Positions 48,536 through 60,515 of a stretch of DNA of 64,000 nt are shown here, one piece after another. The translations under genes and the position numbers were made by a program. The first letter of the stretch is position 1; every line of letters starts with the position of its first letter. Source of the stretch: Panax quinquefolius (taxonomy: Eukaryota; Streptophyta; Magnoliopsida; Apiales; Araliaceae); assembly GCA_020205615.1 (NCBI GenBank), contig CM035161.1:3960526-4024525 (forward strand), in the 5' to 3' direction. A model generated the notes under the pieces. The model was not told where the DNA came from. It saw only the letters and a program-made list of their open reading frames with translations, and made no database searches.

Positions 48536-48726
48536 AGCGAGATCAATCATACCCCTTATCTTACTTCACCCGCGTCTTACCCTCCTTTTACGCATTTGTT
48601 TCGATCATACAACCGTCATTTATACTTTTTGCATGACGCTATATGTTGTCCGTCATAAAAAGTATAGGCAACAGTTGTATTATGACCAAAACCGTCAGCT
48701 AAAGTGGTATCATTTGATCCTAATCA

Positions 48727-48727
<1 letters not shown>
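48536..48727. mobile_element. Palindromic MITE between (TA)n tracts, copy 2
   Basis: It is related to copy 1. Its centre GACGCTATATGTTGTCCGTC is the exact reverse complement of GACGGACAACATATAGCGTC in copy 1. It is flanked by a (CT)n-(TA)n tract on the left and about 30 TA repeats on the right (48728-48788). Confidence 0.65.
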
Positions 48728-48788
<61 letters not shown>

Positions 48789-48791
<3 letters not shown>

Positions 48792-51320
48792 ACAATTCGT
48801 TAGCTATAGAATTATATATGTGGTCAATATATACTAGCAAGGGTTGATCCAGAAAATTAGTTAAATGGTAAATGATTTTAATTTTTTTAACATAAAATGA
48901 TTTAAACTAATATATATATACACACACTTAAAGAATACTTAATATTAAAGTAGAATAATATTATCCACAATAACAATATTTGAAGCTTCAGATATGAAAA
49001 AAATATTATATTATATCGCATATTAAAAATATCAAAAAAAGAAAAGAAAAATATTGTGTGTTACCGTTTATTAATACTGAGTATATGTCACATATAATAG
49101 ATATTCATTAATATTGCATTAGATCATGACCATTAGGTGGCTTACTACCGGATCTTCCCGTGCGCCTGCTTATATGGATATCATATAATAGGAGAGATCA
49201 TTCCATGCCCTCATGTACGTACATATGCATGGATGGATCATGTACATAATGAACCCTAAAATATATTTGAAATAATTTTGGTCAAATTTCGAGTCCGAAA
49301 TAAATTTTGAATTAAATTTCAAGTCATAATTGAACTAAATCCATCCAAATAAGTTCTTAAATCATTAATAATAGTATTTTCTTTGATCATCTTAACTCAC
49401 CATAATCTCACTCAAAAAAGCATGATTGAAGGTACTATGAGATAATACTTGTTATTTTAGGTTTCGAGTCGTTTCTGATACCATAGGTTATAATCCAAGT
49501 CAAATTTTGAGTTTAGAACAAATCTTGGGTCAAATCTCAAGTCTGAATCGAACCAAATCCATCTAAACCACTAGCACAATAGTATATCCTTGGATCAGAT
49601 TTACCCAAAAAATCATAATTAAAAATACTATAATTAGTAACATAATTTCTTATATACAAATAATTTTTTTTATATCTTTCGATATAAGATTGAGGTGTTA
49701 TAATACCCTTATTTATAATCGACAACTATAGCTTGTGGAGATAATGATGGACGGAATGTCAAATAATTAAACAACACGATTTATTTATTAAAAAAGGAAT
49801 ATGTGGTTTACTACAACTAAGTTTAACTATAAAGAATTAATAAAATGACGTAGTATTTGGTTATAAAATAGTGAAATATCTGTAATGTTATTAATAAAAT
49901 TGATAAAATATATATATATATATATAATTAATAAACAAGTGTATCTATAGTCAAATTTAATTGTGACAAATCACATATTTATTTTTCCCAATATTAGTTA
50001 GTTAAATATATTTTTAGTTGTCTACCAAATTTGCCTATTGGCTAGTCAACTTAGCGAAGCTCGTGGTCATGGATGACTGATTGAAAAATAAGTTAGTTTG
50101 TTTTTGCATGATCATATATTCCTACCTAGGTTTAGACCATATTAACTAATTTTCATAGGGCCTCTTTGGCCATAACATATAAATTATAAATTATTTTTTA
50201 TTATTAAGGTGTTTGGTTATGACTTATTTTTGAACTTATAAATAATTTTTGAGAAGTAATAATTTCTTACTTCTTAAAAAATTATTTTAAAATAAATAAA
50301 TTTAACTAAATGTAAAAAAAATTTTGCTCTTATTTTAGTTATCTTTACATCTTATATTAACTTGTTAGTCATTTTAATCAAACACTTTCATATTTTATTT
50401 AAACTTAAGTTCTGACTTATAAGTCAAAATAATATCATACAAAGTTGTACGGTTGGAATTGGAGTATCATTCGGTCCAGCTTCTGTGTTTTTTTCCCCTA
50501 TATATATATTTTTAAAGAAACATATGTTATTACTTTTCAATTTTAAGGGGGCAATTTGGAGGAAGGAAATTAAAATAATTGTAAGAAAAATTAGCTTTGC
50601 ATTATAAAGGGCCGGCATTGTGGCTGTAATAAAAAACATAGTAAAAATAACAATTTTATGACTAATATCTCCATAACTCACTCTTTACAAATAATACTAA
50701 AAAAATAAATTATTTGGACGGTGAATTAATAAAGTCATTAAGAATTAGGATCACCGTGTTATTTTCTTTTTTCAATTCAAAATGTCCCTAATTTTTTTTG
50801 AAAAGAAAGGTCAAAGTTTATCCAAATTCCAGTTGACCAGAATTCTTGTTGATTAGTTTTTATGTACGTAGTAGCATCAAACGGTGGGCCGTGGGCTATT
50901 ACAGTAAATACCAAACTATGAATAAGACTAGCTTTAACGAGCCGGATACATAATTTAAGATTTTTTTTAATAATTCATTTAATAAGTATTAAAGATACTT
51001 TTTTTTATATAATTTTATTTTTTTCAAACCTACACATTTAACGTTAACTTAAAAATATGAGAGTGGTGGTATAATAATATTAAGCAACCTGGATATAAGT
51101 AATGGCAAGTTAATTTTTTTATTAATTATTTTATCGTCTAAAATAAATATATATTTATTTGTAACTGGAAGAGTAGTAAATACGATCTACATTTATGGTG
51201 TAATAATACCTTCCTTTTACAAAGATACTATAATTGATAAAATGAATTTTTTAGTAAACAAAAATGGCAAATAAGACTCCTTAATTTTATATATAAATGA
51301 CAATAGATGATTAACAAATG

Positions 51321-51368
<48 letters not shown>

Positions 51369-51649
51369 GTCAACTAGACCATGTATGTGTAGGTTTTCAT
51401 ATTTATGCATGTACGTAGGAGTACTGTGTATGTGAGTCGTCCCAATTTAGGTAGTTAGGCAAACTGAAGTACAAGAGATTCTCATAGAAGTTATGTCTGA
51501 CCACTCAATCTCAAATTTTGAAATTAAAATTCAACGTTAAAATTATTAAATCTTGGTTGCTACTACTACTACTTATTTATAAGAGAGAGAAAGAGAGAGT
51601 ACCCAAAGAGAGAGAAAGAGAGAGTATCCAATAGAAGGATCCAGTTAGC
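48789..51649. other. AT-rich intergenic region upstream of the MYB gene
   Basis: No gene is seen. It contains a (TA)n tract at 51323-51364 and smaller ones near 49909. A stretch near 50150-50430 (GGGCCTCTTTGGCC.. to ..ACTTATAAGTC) may be a decayed MITE, but clear inverted ends are lacking. Confidence 0.5.
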
Positions 51650-51754
51650 ATGAAATTTATTTTTGGATAAGTTGGTTAATTGGTCAATAGAATGCTGACA
51701 CAGTGTCGGCATTCTATTAATTAATTGACCAACTTACTCAAAAATAAACTTCAT
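51650..51754. repeat. Long perfect-style hairpin upstream of the MYB gene
   Basis: Arms of about 47 bp are nearly complementary (ATGAAATTTATTTTTGG.. against ..AAAAATAAACTTCAT; AGAATGCTGACAC against GTGTCGGCATTCT). They meet at the palindrome GACACAGTGTC with almost no loop. It lies about 300 bp before the MYB start codon. It may be a small fold-back MITE or give rise to a hairpin transcript. Confidence 0.7.
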
Positions 51755-51895
51755 GTTCCCGATAGAAGACGTAAGAGTAATGTATTGTGGGGAAGAATTA
51801 ATGGAGATTAACAATGGGCCGTACGTACCCAAACTCATTGACGTATCTTTTGCTTATTAATTCTTCCTTCCTTCCTTCTGTATACTGACTGACTA

Positions 51896-51910
51896 CTTAT
51901 ATATATAGAC
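51896..51910 (+). promoter_or_regulatory. Possible TATA box of the MYB gene
   Basis: CTTATATATATAGAC lies about 150 bp upstream of the start codon. It is followed by a CA-rich leader (CACACACACACA). Confidence 0.45.
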
Positions 51911-52055
51911 ACACGCACAAACACACACACACATACATATGCTCTTCTCTATATATGGAATGGAATGGAACGGAACTACACTGTCTTAAGTCATGGGAAA
52001 ACCTCTCTCTAATAATTAGTTGGCTTTGCTAAAAAGGTTATACTGTTGATATATC

Positions 52056-52812
52056 ATGGGAAAACCAGCATGTTGCGACAAAAGTAGTAGTACTGGACTT
52101 AAGAAAAGACCATGGACTGCAGAGGAAGATCAAAAGCTGCTTCATTATATTTCCAAACACGGTCACGGCAGGTGGAGAACTGTTCCAAACAATGCTGGTA
52201 ATTAATTAATATTATTATCACCTCCTAGATAGCTCCATCATATATAACTTTCTTTAGTTATATGTATATATATGCGTTCTGGTATTTATTGTATATTCAG
52301 ATATAATTACTGTTATTTAATTATTTCTTGGATTCTTTTGGGTACCTATACATGCATAACAGGTCTTCAAAGATGCGGAAAGAGCTGCCGTCTTCGATGG
52401 ACAAACTACTTGAGACCAGATATTAAAAGAGGAAGATTCTCAGTCGAAGAAGAAGATACAATTATCCAATTACACTCCGTCTTGGGAAACAAGTATTTAT
52501 TAATATAATTATGTATTCCGTTTAATTAATTAATTACCAATTTTCTGTTGTGTATTAATTAGTCATTATTTACTTACCAATTACTTCATGGACTGTCTTG
52601 CATATCAAACAATAAATTCGATATTGAAATAAACCCCATTGTCCCAAATAATTGAGTGCTCCTATTTTTCTTTCCTTAATTTCCCCTACTTTTTTTCAAC
52701 ATTATAATTATTTTTATTAAGAAAAAGATAGTACTATTTCTAACTAAAATATTGTCAACTGTCTTGTAACTAACTCCTTGATACATAGCTAGATTCATTA
52801 AATATAAAATAC

Positions 52813-52843
<31 letters not shown>

Positions 52844-53626
52844 GTAACTTAATTTAGCCTATCTTTTTTATAGTTTATATTTTGTCTGATCGACTTTTTT
52901 TTTCTCTTATTCTTCTTCTTCATCTTATATAGGTGGTCACTTATTGCTTCTCGCTTACCAGGAAGAACCGATAACGAAATAAAAAACTATTGGAACACAC
53001 ACATTAGAAAAAGGCTTCTAAGACAGGGAATTGATCCCGTCACTCATAACCTCCGCCTTGATCTTCTCCAACTATGCGCCTTTCACAACTCATCATCTCT
53101 TAATTCCATGTTCTCCCCTCAACTTAATTACTACTATATCCAAAGCTTGTTAGATATTCAAAATGTAATGAATACTATTCCAAACCTACAAAATCATACT
53201 GAATTTATGGGAACGCACCACAACCGATTCATCCATTTCCCCCAAGTTCAACCAATATTTCCGGCCAGCACATCATCAAATATTTCTTTATTAAATACCA
53301 CCCTCCTCGTGCAAGGCAATATGGAGCAAGTTAATTTTCCAAGCTTCAACTTTAGCTCAAAAAATTATTATGTACCGAGTTTGTGTCAAAATATTAACGG
53401 CGGCTATGATCAGTCTAGTTATTTGGGACATGAGAGTGTAGTTTCTCCGTCGGCCGATGAATTAAATCGATCCTTAGTTCAACTTGTGGGGGCAGATGAA
53501 AACCAAATGTTCCAGTTTAACAACATTAAGAATGCTAAAAACTTTGAGTTTGGGTCAGTTATCTCAACACCTTCCTTCAGCGGGCACGACCCATTTGAAC
53601 TCATCATCCACAACAACACATGTTAA
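52056..53626 (+). CDS. R2R3-MYB transcription factor (three exons, intact)
   Basis: The coding exons are 52056-52197, 52363-52492 and 52933-53626, giving 321 residues with GT..AG introns at the two positions usual for this family (second exon exactly 130 nt). The protein starts [10 protein letters not shown]2 (about residues 17-65) and R3 (about 70-116) keep the regularly spaced Trp residues, with the usual replacement of the first R3 Trp by Phe ([16 protein letters not shown]). After R3 comes [16 protein letters not shown], characteristic of the MYB9/107, MYB39/53/92/93 and MYB41/74/102 group. Several of those regulate suberin, cutin or stress responses. That role is inferred from the group only. 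The bHLH-binding signature of R3 is not seen. The C-terminal half is Asn- and Ser-rich, typical of activation regions. It acts in the nucleus by binding DNA. The frame is unbroken. Confidence 0.93.
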
Positions 53627-53696
53627 TGGCAGCACTGAAGATGAGAAGGACAATAATATAATGTTTGATTACCGGCCGTATGGCTTTGGATTTTGA

Positions 53697-54440
53697 TGGT
53701 TTTACTTTTATGTAAAGATCGAAACAAGTTAATTTGAGTTGAGCCTCATGCGAGTGAACGTACGCTAATTCACCGCTGTCTAATTTTGCAATGCGCAAAT
53801 GAAGTATATGCTAAATATGTCTAGCTAGGTCAATTTTCAAAATAATTATCAATAAATAATGCTTGTTAATTTTTAGTTTTGTTAATCTCATTAATTAAGC
53901 TATTGAAATTAATTAATTGTTGAAAAAATATATATGGAATTTAGAGAGGAATTCAAGTGAGAGTCCATCATCTAATATATAATTATTTCTTGACCAAATA
54001 CTATCCAACACACTTTTAAATACATATACTATAACACATGCAATATATGTACTAATAATATATTAATTCATGTCTACATTTCCAACAAAATTAAGGTAAA
54101 CTTGTAAAGCCTTTGAAAGCACTTACAGAAACCATAGATTTTGACTCCAGACCTTTAATATTTGGGAAAGAAAAAAGAAGCCTATTTTTCTTTTACTACT
54201 CTATGTTTTGGAATAAAAACTATTTTTTGACTTTGTAAAAATAAATGTAAATATATTCAAATTCAAAAATTGATGTCAATTTATTTAACTAATGAGGAAA
54301 GCAAACTTTCGTAATTAGTAGTAATTTAAGATTATTAATAATTTTTATTATTATATTAATTCCAAGTCCAAAAATATTTAAATTCATAATTAATTATTTA
54401 TCGAGAAATGGAGGAAGTCATAAAATGCATTAAAATTAGA
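53697..54440. other. MYB 3' flank, no gene seen
   Basis: This is AT-rich, with no open frame or repeat recognised. It presumably holds the MYB 3' untranslated region and the upstream part of the next gene's promoter. Confidence 0.45.
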
Positions 54441-54461
54441 TGGAAACCGTAGAAAATATAA

Positions 54462-54469
54462 TGACGTCA
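54462..54469 (+). promoter_or_regulatory. TGACGTCA element upstream of the ABC1K gene
   Basis: The perfect palindrome TGACGTCA is a classic bZIP (TGA/CRE-type) binding site. It lies about 490 bp before the proposed ABC1K start. Function is inferred from the motif only. Confidence 0.3.
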
Positions 54470-54950
54470 CCTTCTGAAAATCAACCAATAGTAAATTGGC
54501 AGCAGACAGATTCCATCCAAATTTTTGGCCCGGGCCTGATCGGTCACATGATCGATCGGGAAGCACTTCCCAAACAGTCGGGTTCGGATCTCACTTCAAA
54601 GGATACGGATTTACTATTTACAGATTACGGAAATGCTAATTAAGGTACGATTTTGTCAGACAGCTGAATAAGCTCATCAATGTCCGCTTATTGTAACCGC
54701 TGCCATTTTCAGATAATGTAAAACAGGAACATTTGGGTTTCGCTAGATTTGCCAAACCATCCCAGCCCAATTAATCGTCGGAAATCACAGAATCCCCACC
54801 ACTGCACCACCATGTGCCACTGGAAGGCCACCGATGGATGATGGGGTCCCAGCAACACAGATGATGGTTTACGCAATCCACTGATGGAAATGCCTGCTAG
54901 TATTGTACGCTACCTGGCTTACGTAGAGCGAATCGCACTTAATGAATCCT

Positions 54951-54964
54951 ATGGCCATATCAAG
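54951..54964 (+). CDS. Proposed first coding exon of the ABC1K gene
   Basis: ATGGCCATATCAAG is followed by a good donor (GTAAGG). Joined to the acceptor at 61159 it gives MAISRFLA. It then needs one extra T in GGCATTGGC near 61166 to enter the frame GNVSRAAHSLFQ used by the rest of exon 2. No in-frame ATG exists in exon 2 before the conserved domain, so an upstream exon is required. The preceding 300 bp, less AT-rich than the flanks, would be the 5' untranslated region. This is an inference; another first exon in the intron cannot be excluded. Confidence 0.45.
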
Positions 54965-55521
54965 GTAAGGTTTTTTTGCTGTTTCATTTTCTAGGTTTTC
55001 AAATTGTTGGTGCTTTCTTCAAAATTTAAATGAATTTTAAGTTCTCTATCTGTCTTGCTTTGTCTGTTTAACTCTTTTATTTTAGTTTATGTTATTTTAT
55101 TTTTACTTTTTTAGGCATAAACTCTAATTAGACGTAGAAATGCTTGAGGATTACAGTTTATTGGAGTTTAGTTCTTAAGCTTACTAGTTCTTGTATTTCT
55201 GTCCAAGACACTTGCTTTTCCTAGCTTACTGACTAATGGCATCTTTTACAAACGTATGTGCATATAATTGTGTGTATGTATATATATATATGTTTGTTTG
55301 TGTGTGTGTATAGTCATGTACATGTGTCCCAATTGAAGAAGGTAAGCTAACAAAAATCTGGACAGGGGAATGAAATATCAAAGCAGAGCAAAATATTTTT
55401 AAAAAGTAACTGACTTATGCATCCTGTTTTGTTAAAAGGAAAATATGCATGGAGGTTATTGCTTGTGCACTTGAACAATACCGCCACCCGTGGAAGTTGA
55501 GAGATAGAGAGAGAAACATAC

Positions 55522-56080
55522 AGTAGAACATCTATAAATTAATACTCGATAAATTAATAATCTCTCTAAAATAATATTTTTTTCCAATCCCGACTTGGGC
55601 TAATGGGATAAATTAATTATTTTGATAAAGTAATAATTTTTAAAAAGACCCTTATATAAATATATGGTCCTATCAAAATCATAAATTAATAATTCTTTTA
55701 AATTACAAATATATCTAGGGTAATTATGTAAAATATGATTCTAATTTCATCCTTAATTTTTCTCATTGCGTCCAAAAGTTTAGGTGTTGCATTCTCGAAT
55801 TGTAATAAAAACTTGTGAAGAGTTGTTGGCTCTTGAGTGCTTCCTTTCGCGTTATTGGCTCCAAAGGTATTGTATCATCCTCACAAGTATGATACATTAA
55901 TTTAATAAGTATGATACATTGCATCAAAAAAAGTATGATATAAACATCAATAAAATGCAATAATTTTAATGTAATTAAATTTATGTTCACCGAATAGAAA
56001 AACACTCTTTAAATTAATAAATTATTAATTTATCGATTAAATAATAACTCTCAAAATTAATAAAAAATTTCAGTCAATAA
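55522..56080. mobile_element. MITE with CTATAAATTAATACTCGATAAATTAATAA end
   Basis: The left end has ACATCTATAAATTAATACTC and GATAAATTAATAATCTC. The right part (55990-56060) has the complementary ATTATTAATTTATCGA. A copy of the same end in reverse orientation is at 60485-60513. There is no coding capacity. Confidence 0.5.
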
Positions 56081-56204
56081 TATAGAAAAAAAATAGGAAT
56101 ACAAACATTAGGGTAAAAAAGTTAAAATTTTCGAGAGTCCAAAAAAATAATTGCTCCTTTTTCTTTCCCTCAATAATATAGATTATGCTCATGTTGTACA
56201 TCAA

Positions 56205-57530
56205 TATAATCAATTACCTATTAGATAGGTCCAAAATAGCCCTCTCCAAAACAAACTTATTTGTACCGGGACAAGTTATTGGTTGCATTAGTAATTTCAA
56301 TGAAGCTATATAATGGCAACTCCAAATCTTCTTCCCTCTCATTTTCCAACCTTCCTGCTGCAAATTAAAGTTGAAATTGAAAGACACGCTGATTGGTGAA
56401 CATAGTATTCAAATACATGGACAAATTTTTTAATCAGTAACTCTCAAAAAAAATTGTAACAAAAATAAAAGTGCAATTATTTATGTATGAAGTATATGCT
56501 GCAAATAAGCAAAGGGATTGGTGAGCGTTCACAACTCATAATATACTCTTAGGCTATGTTTGTTTGCAAGGATTATAATTCCGGTATTATAATTCGTGGG
56601 ATTATAATCCCAAGACTATTAATTCTAGGATTATAATCCCGGGATTATAATTATAATCTAAAGACTATTAAGCCATTTTATAATCCCTAGACTAATAGTC
56701 CCTAATTTAAATTTGAAAACAAACAAAACACTTGAGATTAATAGTTCTATCCTAATTATAATCCTTTCAAACAAACTTTACGAATATGGGATCTTTGGGC
56801 ACGTTGACTGCCATTAACAATTCAATTTTTTTGTGGTTGTATTGTTGAATTATCAATGAGAGATTAATTGCTAACTCATTTGTGAAGTTAATAGAGTGGG
56901 GAGTAGGAACCATAAGATGGGAAATTCAGGCATATTAATCCCAGTAGCACTGACCGTTAGTACTATAGGAACTACTATGATCCGCACTAGCCTCTTCACT
57001 CTGGGCCTTCTGCTCTGTGTAGCCAAAAGTAACCATATTTCACAGACAAGTACAAAAAAACAACAAAATAAATTGATAAATAATATTGAGTTGGAGGTAG
57101 TATTTGTACTCGCCTAATTCTGAGGCAGCCATTTTTACAAAAATGTCTTGCCCACCCTCCGTGTAGCCTCTGATATCCATCAATTCACCAATGGCCAAAC
57201 CACAAATGGCATCCACTTCCATCTCTAATATCTGGATTCTCATTGGCTGTACCAGAGCAGTTGTTGGAGCATGCCTCGCGTTCACGCTCAAGTTATACTA
57301 CGTGTGCCACGTACCTGGCGGCAATCCAACAGAGTTCTGCGGACGTGTCATTAGACCAATCTACTCCTTCCCACTTGTCGGGGAATCTAGGATCAAATCC
57401 TCTCAAACATTCACATCTCAGGGAGTTGCTCTTATGGTTTCGGCTGCAGTTGAGGTTAATAAGATGGAGAAGAAAGAGTAGAAAAACGAAAGAATGGTTG
57501 TAATGCCTTCCATAAAGTAGTAGTACCAAA
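56205..57530 (-). pseudogene. S-domain receptor-like kinase pseudogene B (decayed)
   Basis: On the minus strand, remnants follow the order of the family. An EGF-like piece (CECLRGFDPRFPDKWEG..DWSN, near 57340-57420) is followed by the end of the PAN domain (GELMDIRGYTEGGQDIFVKM, near 57130-57195). Next come a degenerate membrane-spanning segment (VRIIVVPIVLTVSATG, near 56940-57000) and, beyond a MITE at 56552-56777, the kinase N-lobe start (DLELPLYSFIEITNATNNLS, FGEGYFGP, near 56220-56340). Stops and frameshifts interrupt all pieces. It lies just downstream of copy A in the same orientation, so the pair is a tandem duplication. Confidence 0.75.
56552..56777. mobile_element. MITE in pseudogene B
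   Basis: The ends GGCTATGTTTGTTTGCAAGG and CCTTTCAAACAAAC are inverted repeats, and the inner GATTATAATT words continue the symmetry. It lies between the membrane and kinase exons of pseudogene B, that is, in its former intron. The end sequence resembles hAT or Tourist-type MITEs, but the class is not certain. Confidence 0.65.
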
Positions 57531-57900
57531 TGATGGTGGTGCTTTTAATTTGGTAACTACGTTATTGGTAAGTCTAGGGATAACCCCTGGATTCTTGGTA
57601 ACTGCACGCTGGTAGGTTGCCGCCAGCCCTCAATTTTCAAAATCCAAAGTCATTATGCAAGTGTTCATAAGGCACATGTTCAATGTGGTGGGTGGGGCTA
57701 AGCTCTTGAAGACTGGAGCAACTACGAGCCAACATTATCAACTTTTGATTTTTGAATGAGTTGCGTTAGTGGTGGATAGGGCTAGTCATTAGTTGTATGA
57801 TGCAACAACTGTGAAGAATCAAGTCCTGAATGATGTTATGTACAACTCTTTAAACACTATAACAGAGGTGTCTAATGCACCAAAAGATAAATTAAAACTA

Positions 57901-60389
57901 CTATCGTGGTGCAACAACGGTAACAGTAAATTCAATATTGGCTTGGCCGACAAATAATCCGCTTCTTTCAGTGAAAAAACCAGGTTGTTTGGGATGAATT
58001 AGTGCCATTTAAAATCACAGATGACATACCTGGTCTATTATCTTCCGGATATTGTTGAACACATAGTAATCCAATTTGTATGACTCAGTAACACTTCATT
58101 CTGGTTACTTGATTCCTAGATCCCTCCATCGATTACTTCCAAAAGCTTGCCTTCATTAAAACTTTTCCATGCCTAAAAGAGTTGATTTAATAGTTCATCA
58201 GAAGTAATTAAAGCTTATTGAATAAAAGCGTTATAATATATTCATATGCACTTACATGTCCTAGAAGATTATGATTGTGATCTTGATGATCGAAACCCGT
58301 GATTATTTCTATCACTAAACACCGAAACTATATACATCAGATTTGGATTATGTACAATATAGTGCTTTAGGGAATTTTCATGATGATACTAGTTTTATAT
58401 TTCAGATCAAAAAGTTAAGAAAATCAATATATGAAAGAGGGTCATATCAAAAATAAATGAATCTAAATTTTGTTGGGCATGTATTTTCGGTAATACATGA
58501 AGCTTCATTCTTAAACTCATTCATTCCTTGTCTTGAATTCTCTGACAATCTTTTCACAGTTATTTCTTGTTCGTCGTCCAACATACCCTGCAAATCAATC
58601 ATTATGATAGTTCCATATTCTGCTTTCAAAAATGAGCATTGATCTTTTCAATATTTCATCACATTTATAATACTACTTTGCGTTTGAAATTCACTCGAGT
58701 CATTTTACTATCTTGGTGCCTTATGGTGGCAAAATGCGAGGTGTGTAGGATGAATTATTTTCCTATAATTATTAACACGATGTGCATCAATATAATTACC
58801 TTGTAGACAGGTCTAAATCCGCCCTCTCCAAGCTTATTGCTGTTGCAGAAGTTATTTGAAGCATTTGCAATCGTCTTGAAGTTAAACAATGGTAACTCTA
58901 AATCTTCCCCGTCACTTCTGTTTATGTCAACCCTTTCTGAATTGAACTCCAAGCTTCCTACGAAGTGAGCAGTAAAATTATTCAAGTGCTTTGACAACAG
59001 GGCCACATGCCTATATAGATATATAATATACTCAGTACTACCAAAACTCCGAACAAATGGTTCAAATGGCCAGTATTAGTGTTCTTGACAATTCAGTTTT
59101 GACTTCATATGCAAAATAAAGAATGACGGCGCATTTGAATATCATGCAAGCATTATCTTCTCTCTTTTCTTCGTGGAAGTAACTATATTTCGTTTCTTTA
59201 ATAGATGTAGTTTTTGTTTCAAAGAATAATTCAAACCACATTTACCTTCTCTATCCCGCTTTATCTTCTTGAATCCATACATCAGAAATAAGGCCAGTAG
59301 TACTGCTAGTACTACAGGAAGTATTATGATTAGCATTCGCCTCCTTACTTTTGATCCCCTGCTTTCCTCTGCACACCCAAAATTTTGTTATTCACACTTG
59401 AACTTTGCAGTAAGAACTAAAAACCTCGAAAAAGTAGTCTTACCCAATTCAGAGGCAGGCATTCTAACATAAATATCTTGCCCATCTTCAGTATAGCCCC
59501 TGATATCCATCAGTTCATCGAACCATAACAAGCATCCACTGCCACCTTGTCTGATATCTGCATTTGCATAAGCTGTACAAGAGCAGTTCTTGGAGCACAC
59601 CTTTTCACATTCCTCAAGGTTCATGTTCATGTTATACCACGAGCGTTGTGTCTCTGGCAATTTCAAACCCGGATACTTTATAAATCCGTCTTCATTCCCA
59701 CAATCCAGTGGAGTTCTGCGGATGCATCCGTTAGACCAATCTGCTGCTTCCCATTTTTCTGGAAATTTAGGGTAAAATCCTCTCAAACATTCGCATCTCG
59801 GGGAGTTGTTAATATTACAAGTACCATACGCACCACACAATTTATAACGGTCACAGTCACTCACCTGTAAAGTAATATAAACAACCCAATCTTGATTCTG
59901 ATCATTCCATATCAAACGTTGTGTATCGCCGTTGGGAGTCAATATCAACCTCATAATAGCAGAAACAGAACTCTTATTGACAAGATCAAACTTATAATAG
60001 ATTTCCTTGGGATTCATAACGAACTCACTTGTGTAGATTCCATTAGGTTTGGGATAAGGATTGCCACTAAACAGAGCACCAACCCATGGTCCAATCCCGG
60101 ACCGCAGCTCTGATCCTTTCCACAATAGTAACTGGGGATAACCATGAGGATCAAAGCGGTTAGTAAAACTACCCGGAGACGGATCATCTGCACTTTTCCA
60201 TGAGGTGTGGTACCTTTCTAGACCGGTTACCAAGTCTATTCCATATTTTATGCCGGGTAGTATATTATTCACAGGATAATCAAAACTCTGCCACACATAA
60301 TTTACAGGGTCCCAGTCATTTTCCCCCCTAAACACAAGATTTCCCGTGTCTAATAGCTGAGCCACAAGATTCTTCAAAAACCTTGACAA
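57901..60389 (-). pseudogene. S-domain (G-type lectin) receptor-like kinase pseudogene A
   Basis: Exon 1 (59444-60389) begins in the end of the B-lectin domain (LVAQLLDTGNLVFRGEND). It continues through the S-locus glycoprotein domain (WQSFDYP.., WKSADDPSPG), an EGF-like region (CGAYGTCNINNSPRCECLRG) and a PAN domain with its cysteines (CEKVCSKNCSCTAYAN), to the donor after SELG. Exon 2 (59246-59368) holds the membrane span (IIILPVVLAVLLALFLMYG). Exon 3 (58800 to about 59010) starts the kinase, with [10 protein letters not shown] for the usual GEGGFGPVYK. Exon 4 (58498-58587) has the ATP-binding Lys (ITVKRLS). The HRD and DFG exons are absent. The C-lobe (SDVYSFGV, EIITG, LLGHAWKSFNEGKLLEVIDG) is present with stops down to a stop at 57901. 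The N-terminal lectin part is missing. No kinase activity is possible. Confidence 0.88.
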
Positions 60390-60414
60390 ATTGCTCGGAG
60401 CGCTGGCTGGCCGC

Positions 60415-60515
60415 TGGTGGTTGCCCCCCCCCCCTGCCCTCGCCCCCGCCCCCGCCCCCTACCCCTAGTTCCGCCTCTGCCAACAGTATTAATTTATAGA
60501 GGTTCTATTGTAGTC
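60415..60515. repeat. Poly-C/GC-rich junction and reversed MITE end
   Basis: A run of about ten C with CCCTCGCCCCCGCCCC marks the 5' truncation point of pseudogene A. It is followed by AACTAGGGG-complement (GCAGAGGCGGAACTAGG on the minus strand). At 60485-60513 comes ATTAATTTATAGAGGTTCTA, the reverse complement of the MITE end at 55522. Confidence 0.5.

Noticed and set aside
50150..50430. Possible MITE with GGGCCTCTTTGGCC end
   Set aside because: No convincing inverted partner end or target duplication could be seen by eye.
54440..54643. 67-codon open frame between the MYB and ABC1K genes
   Set aside because: It has no recognisable domain and no codon bias beyond chance. It lies where a promoter or 5' untranslated region is expected.
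57191..57503. Plus-strand open frames over pseudogene B
   Set aside because: They are antisense shadows of the minus-strand EGF/PAN coding remnants.
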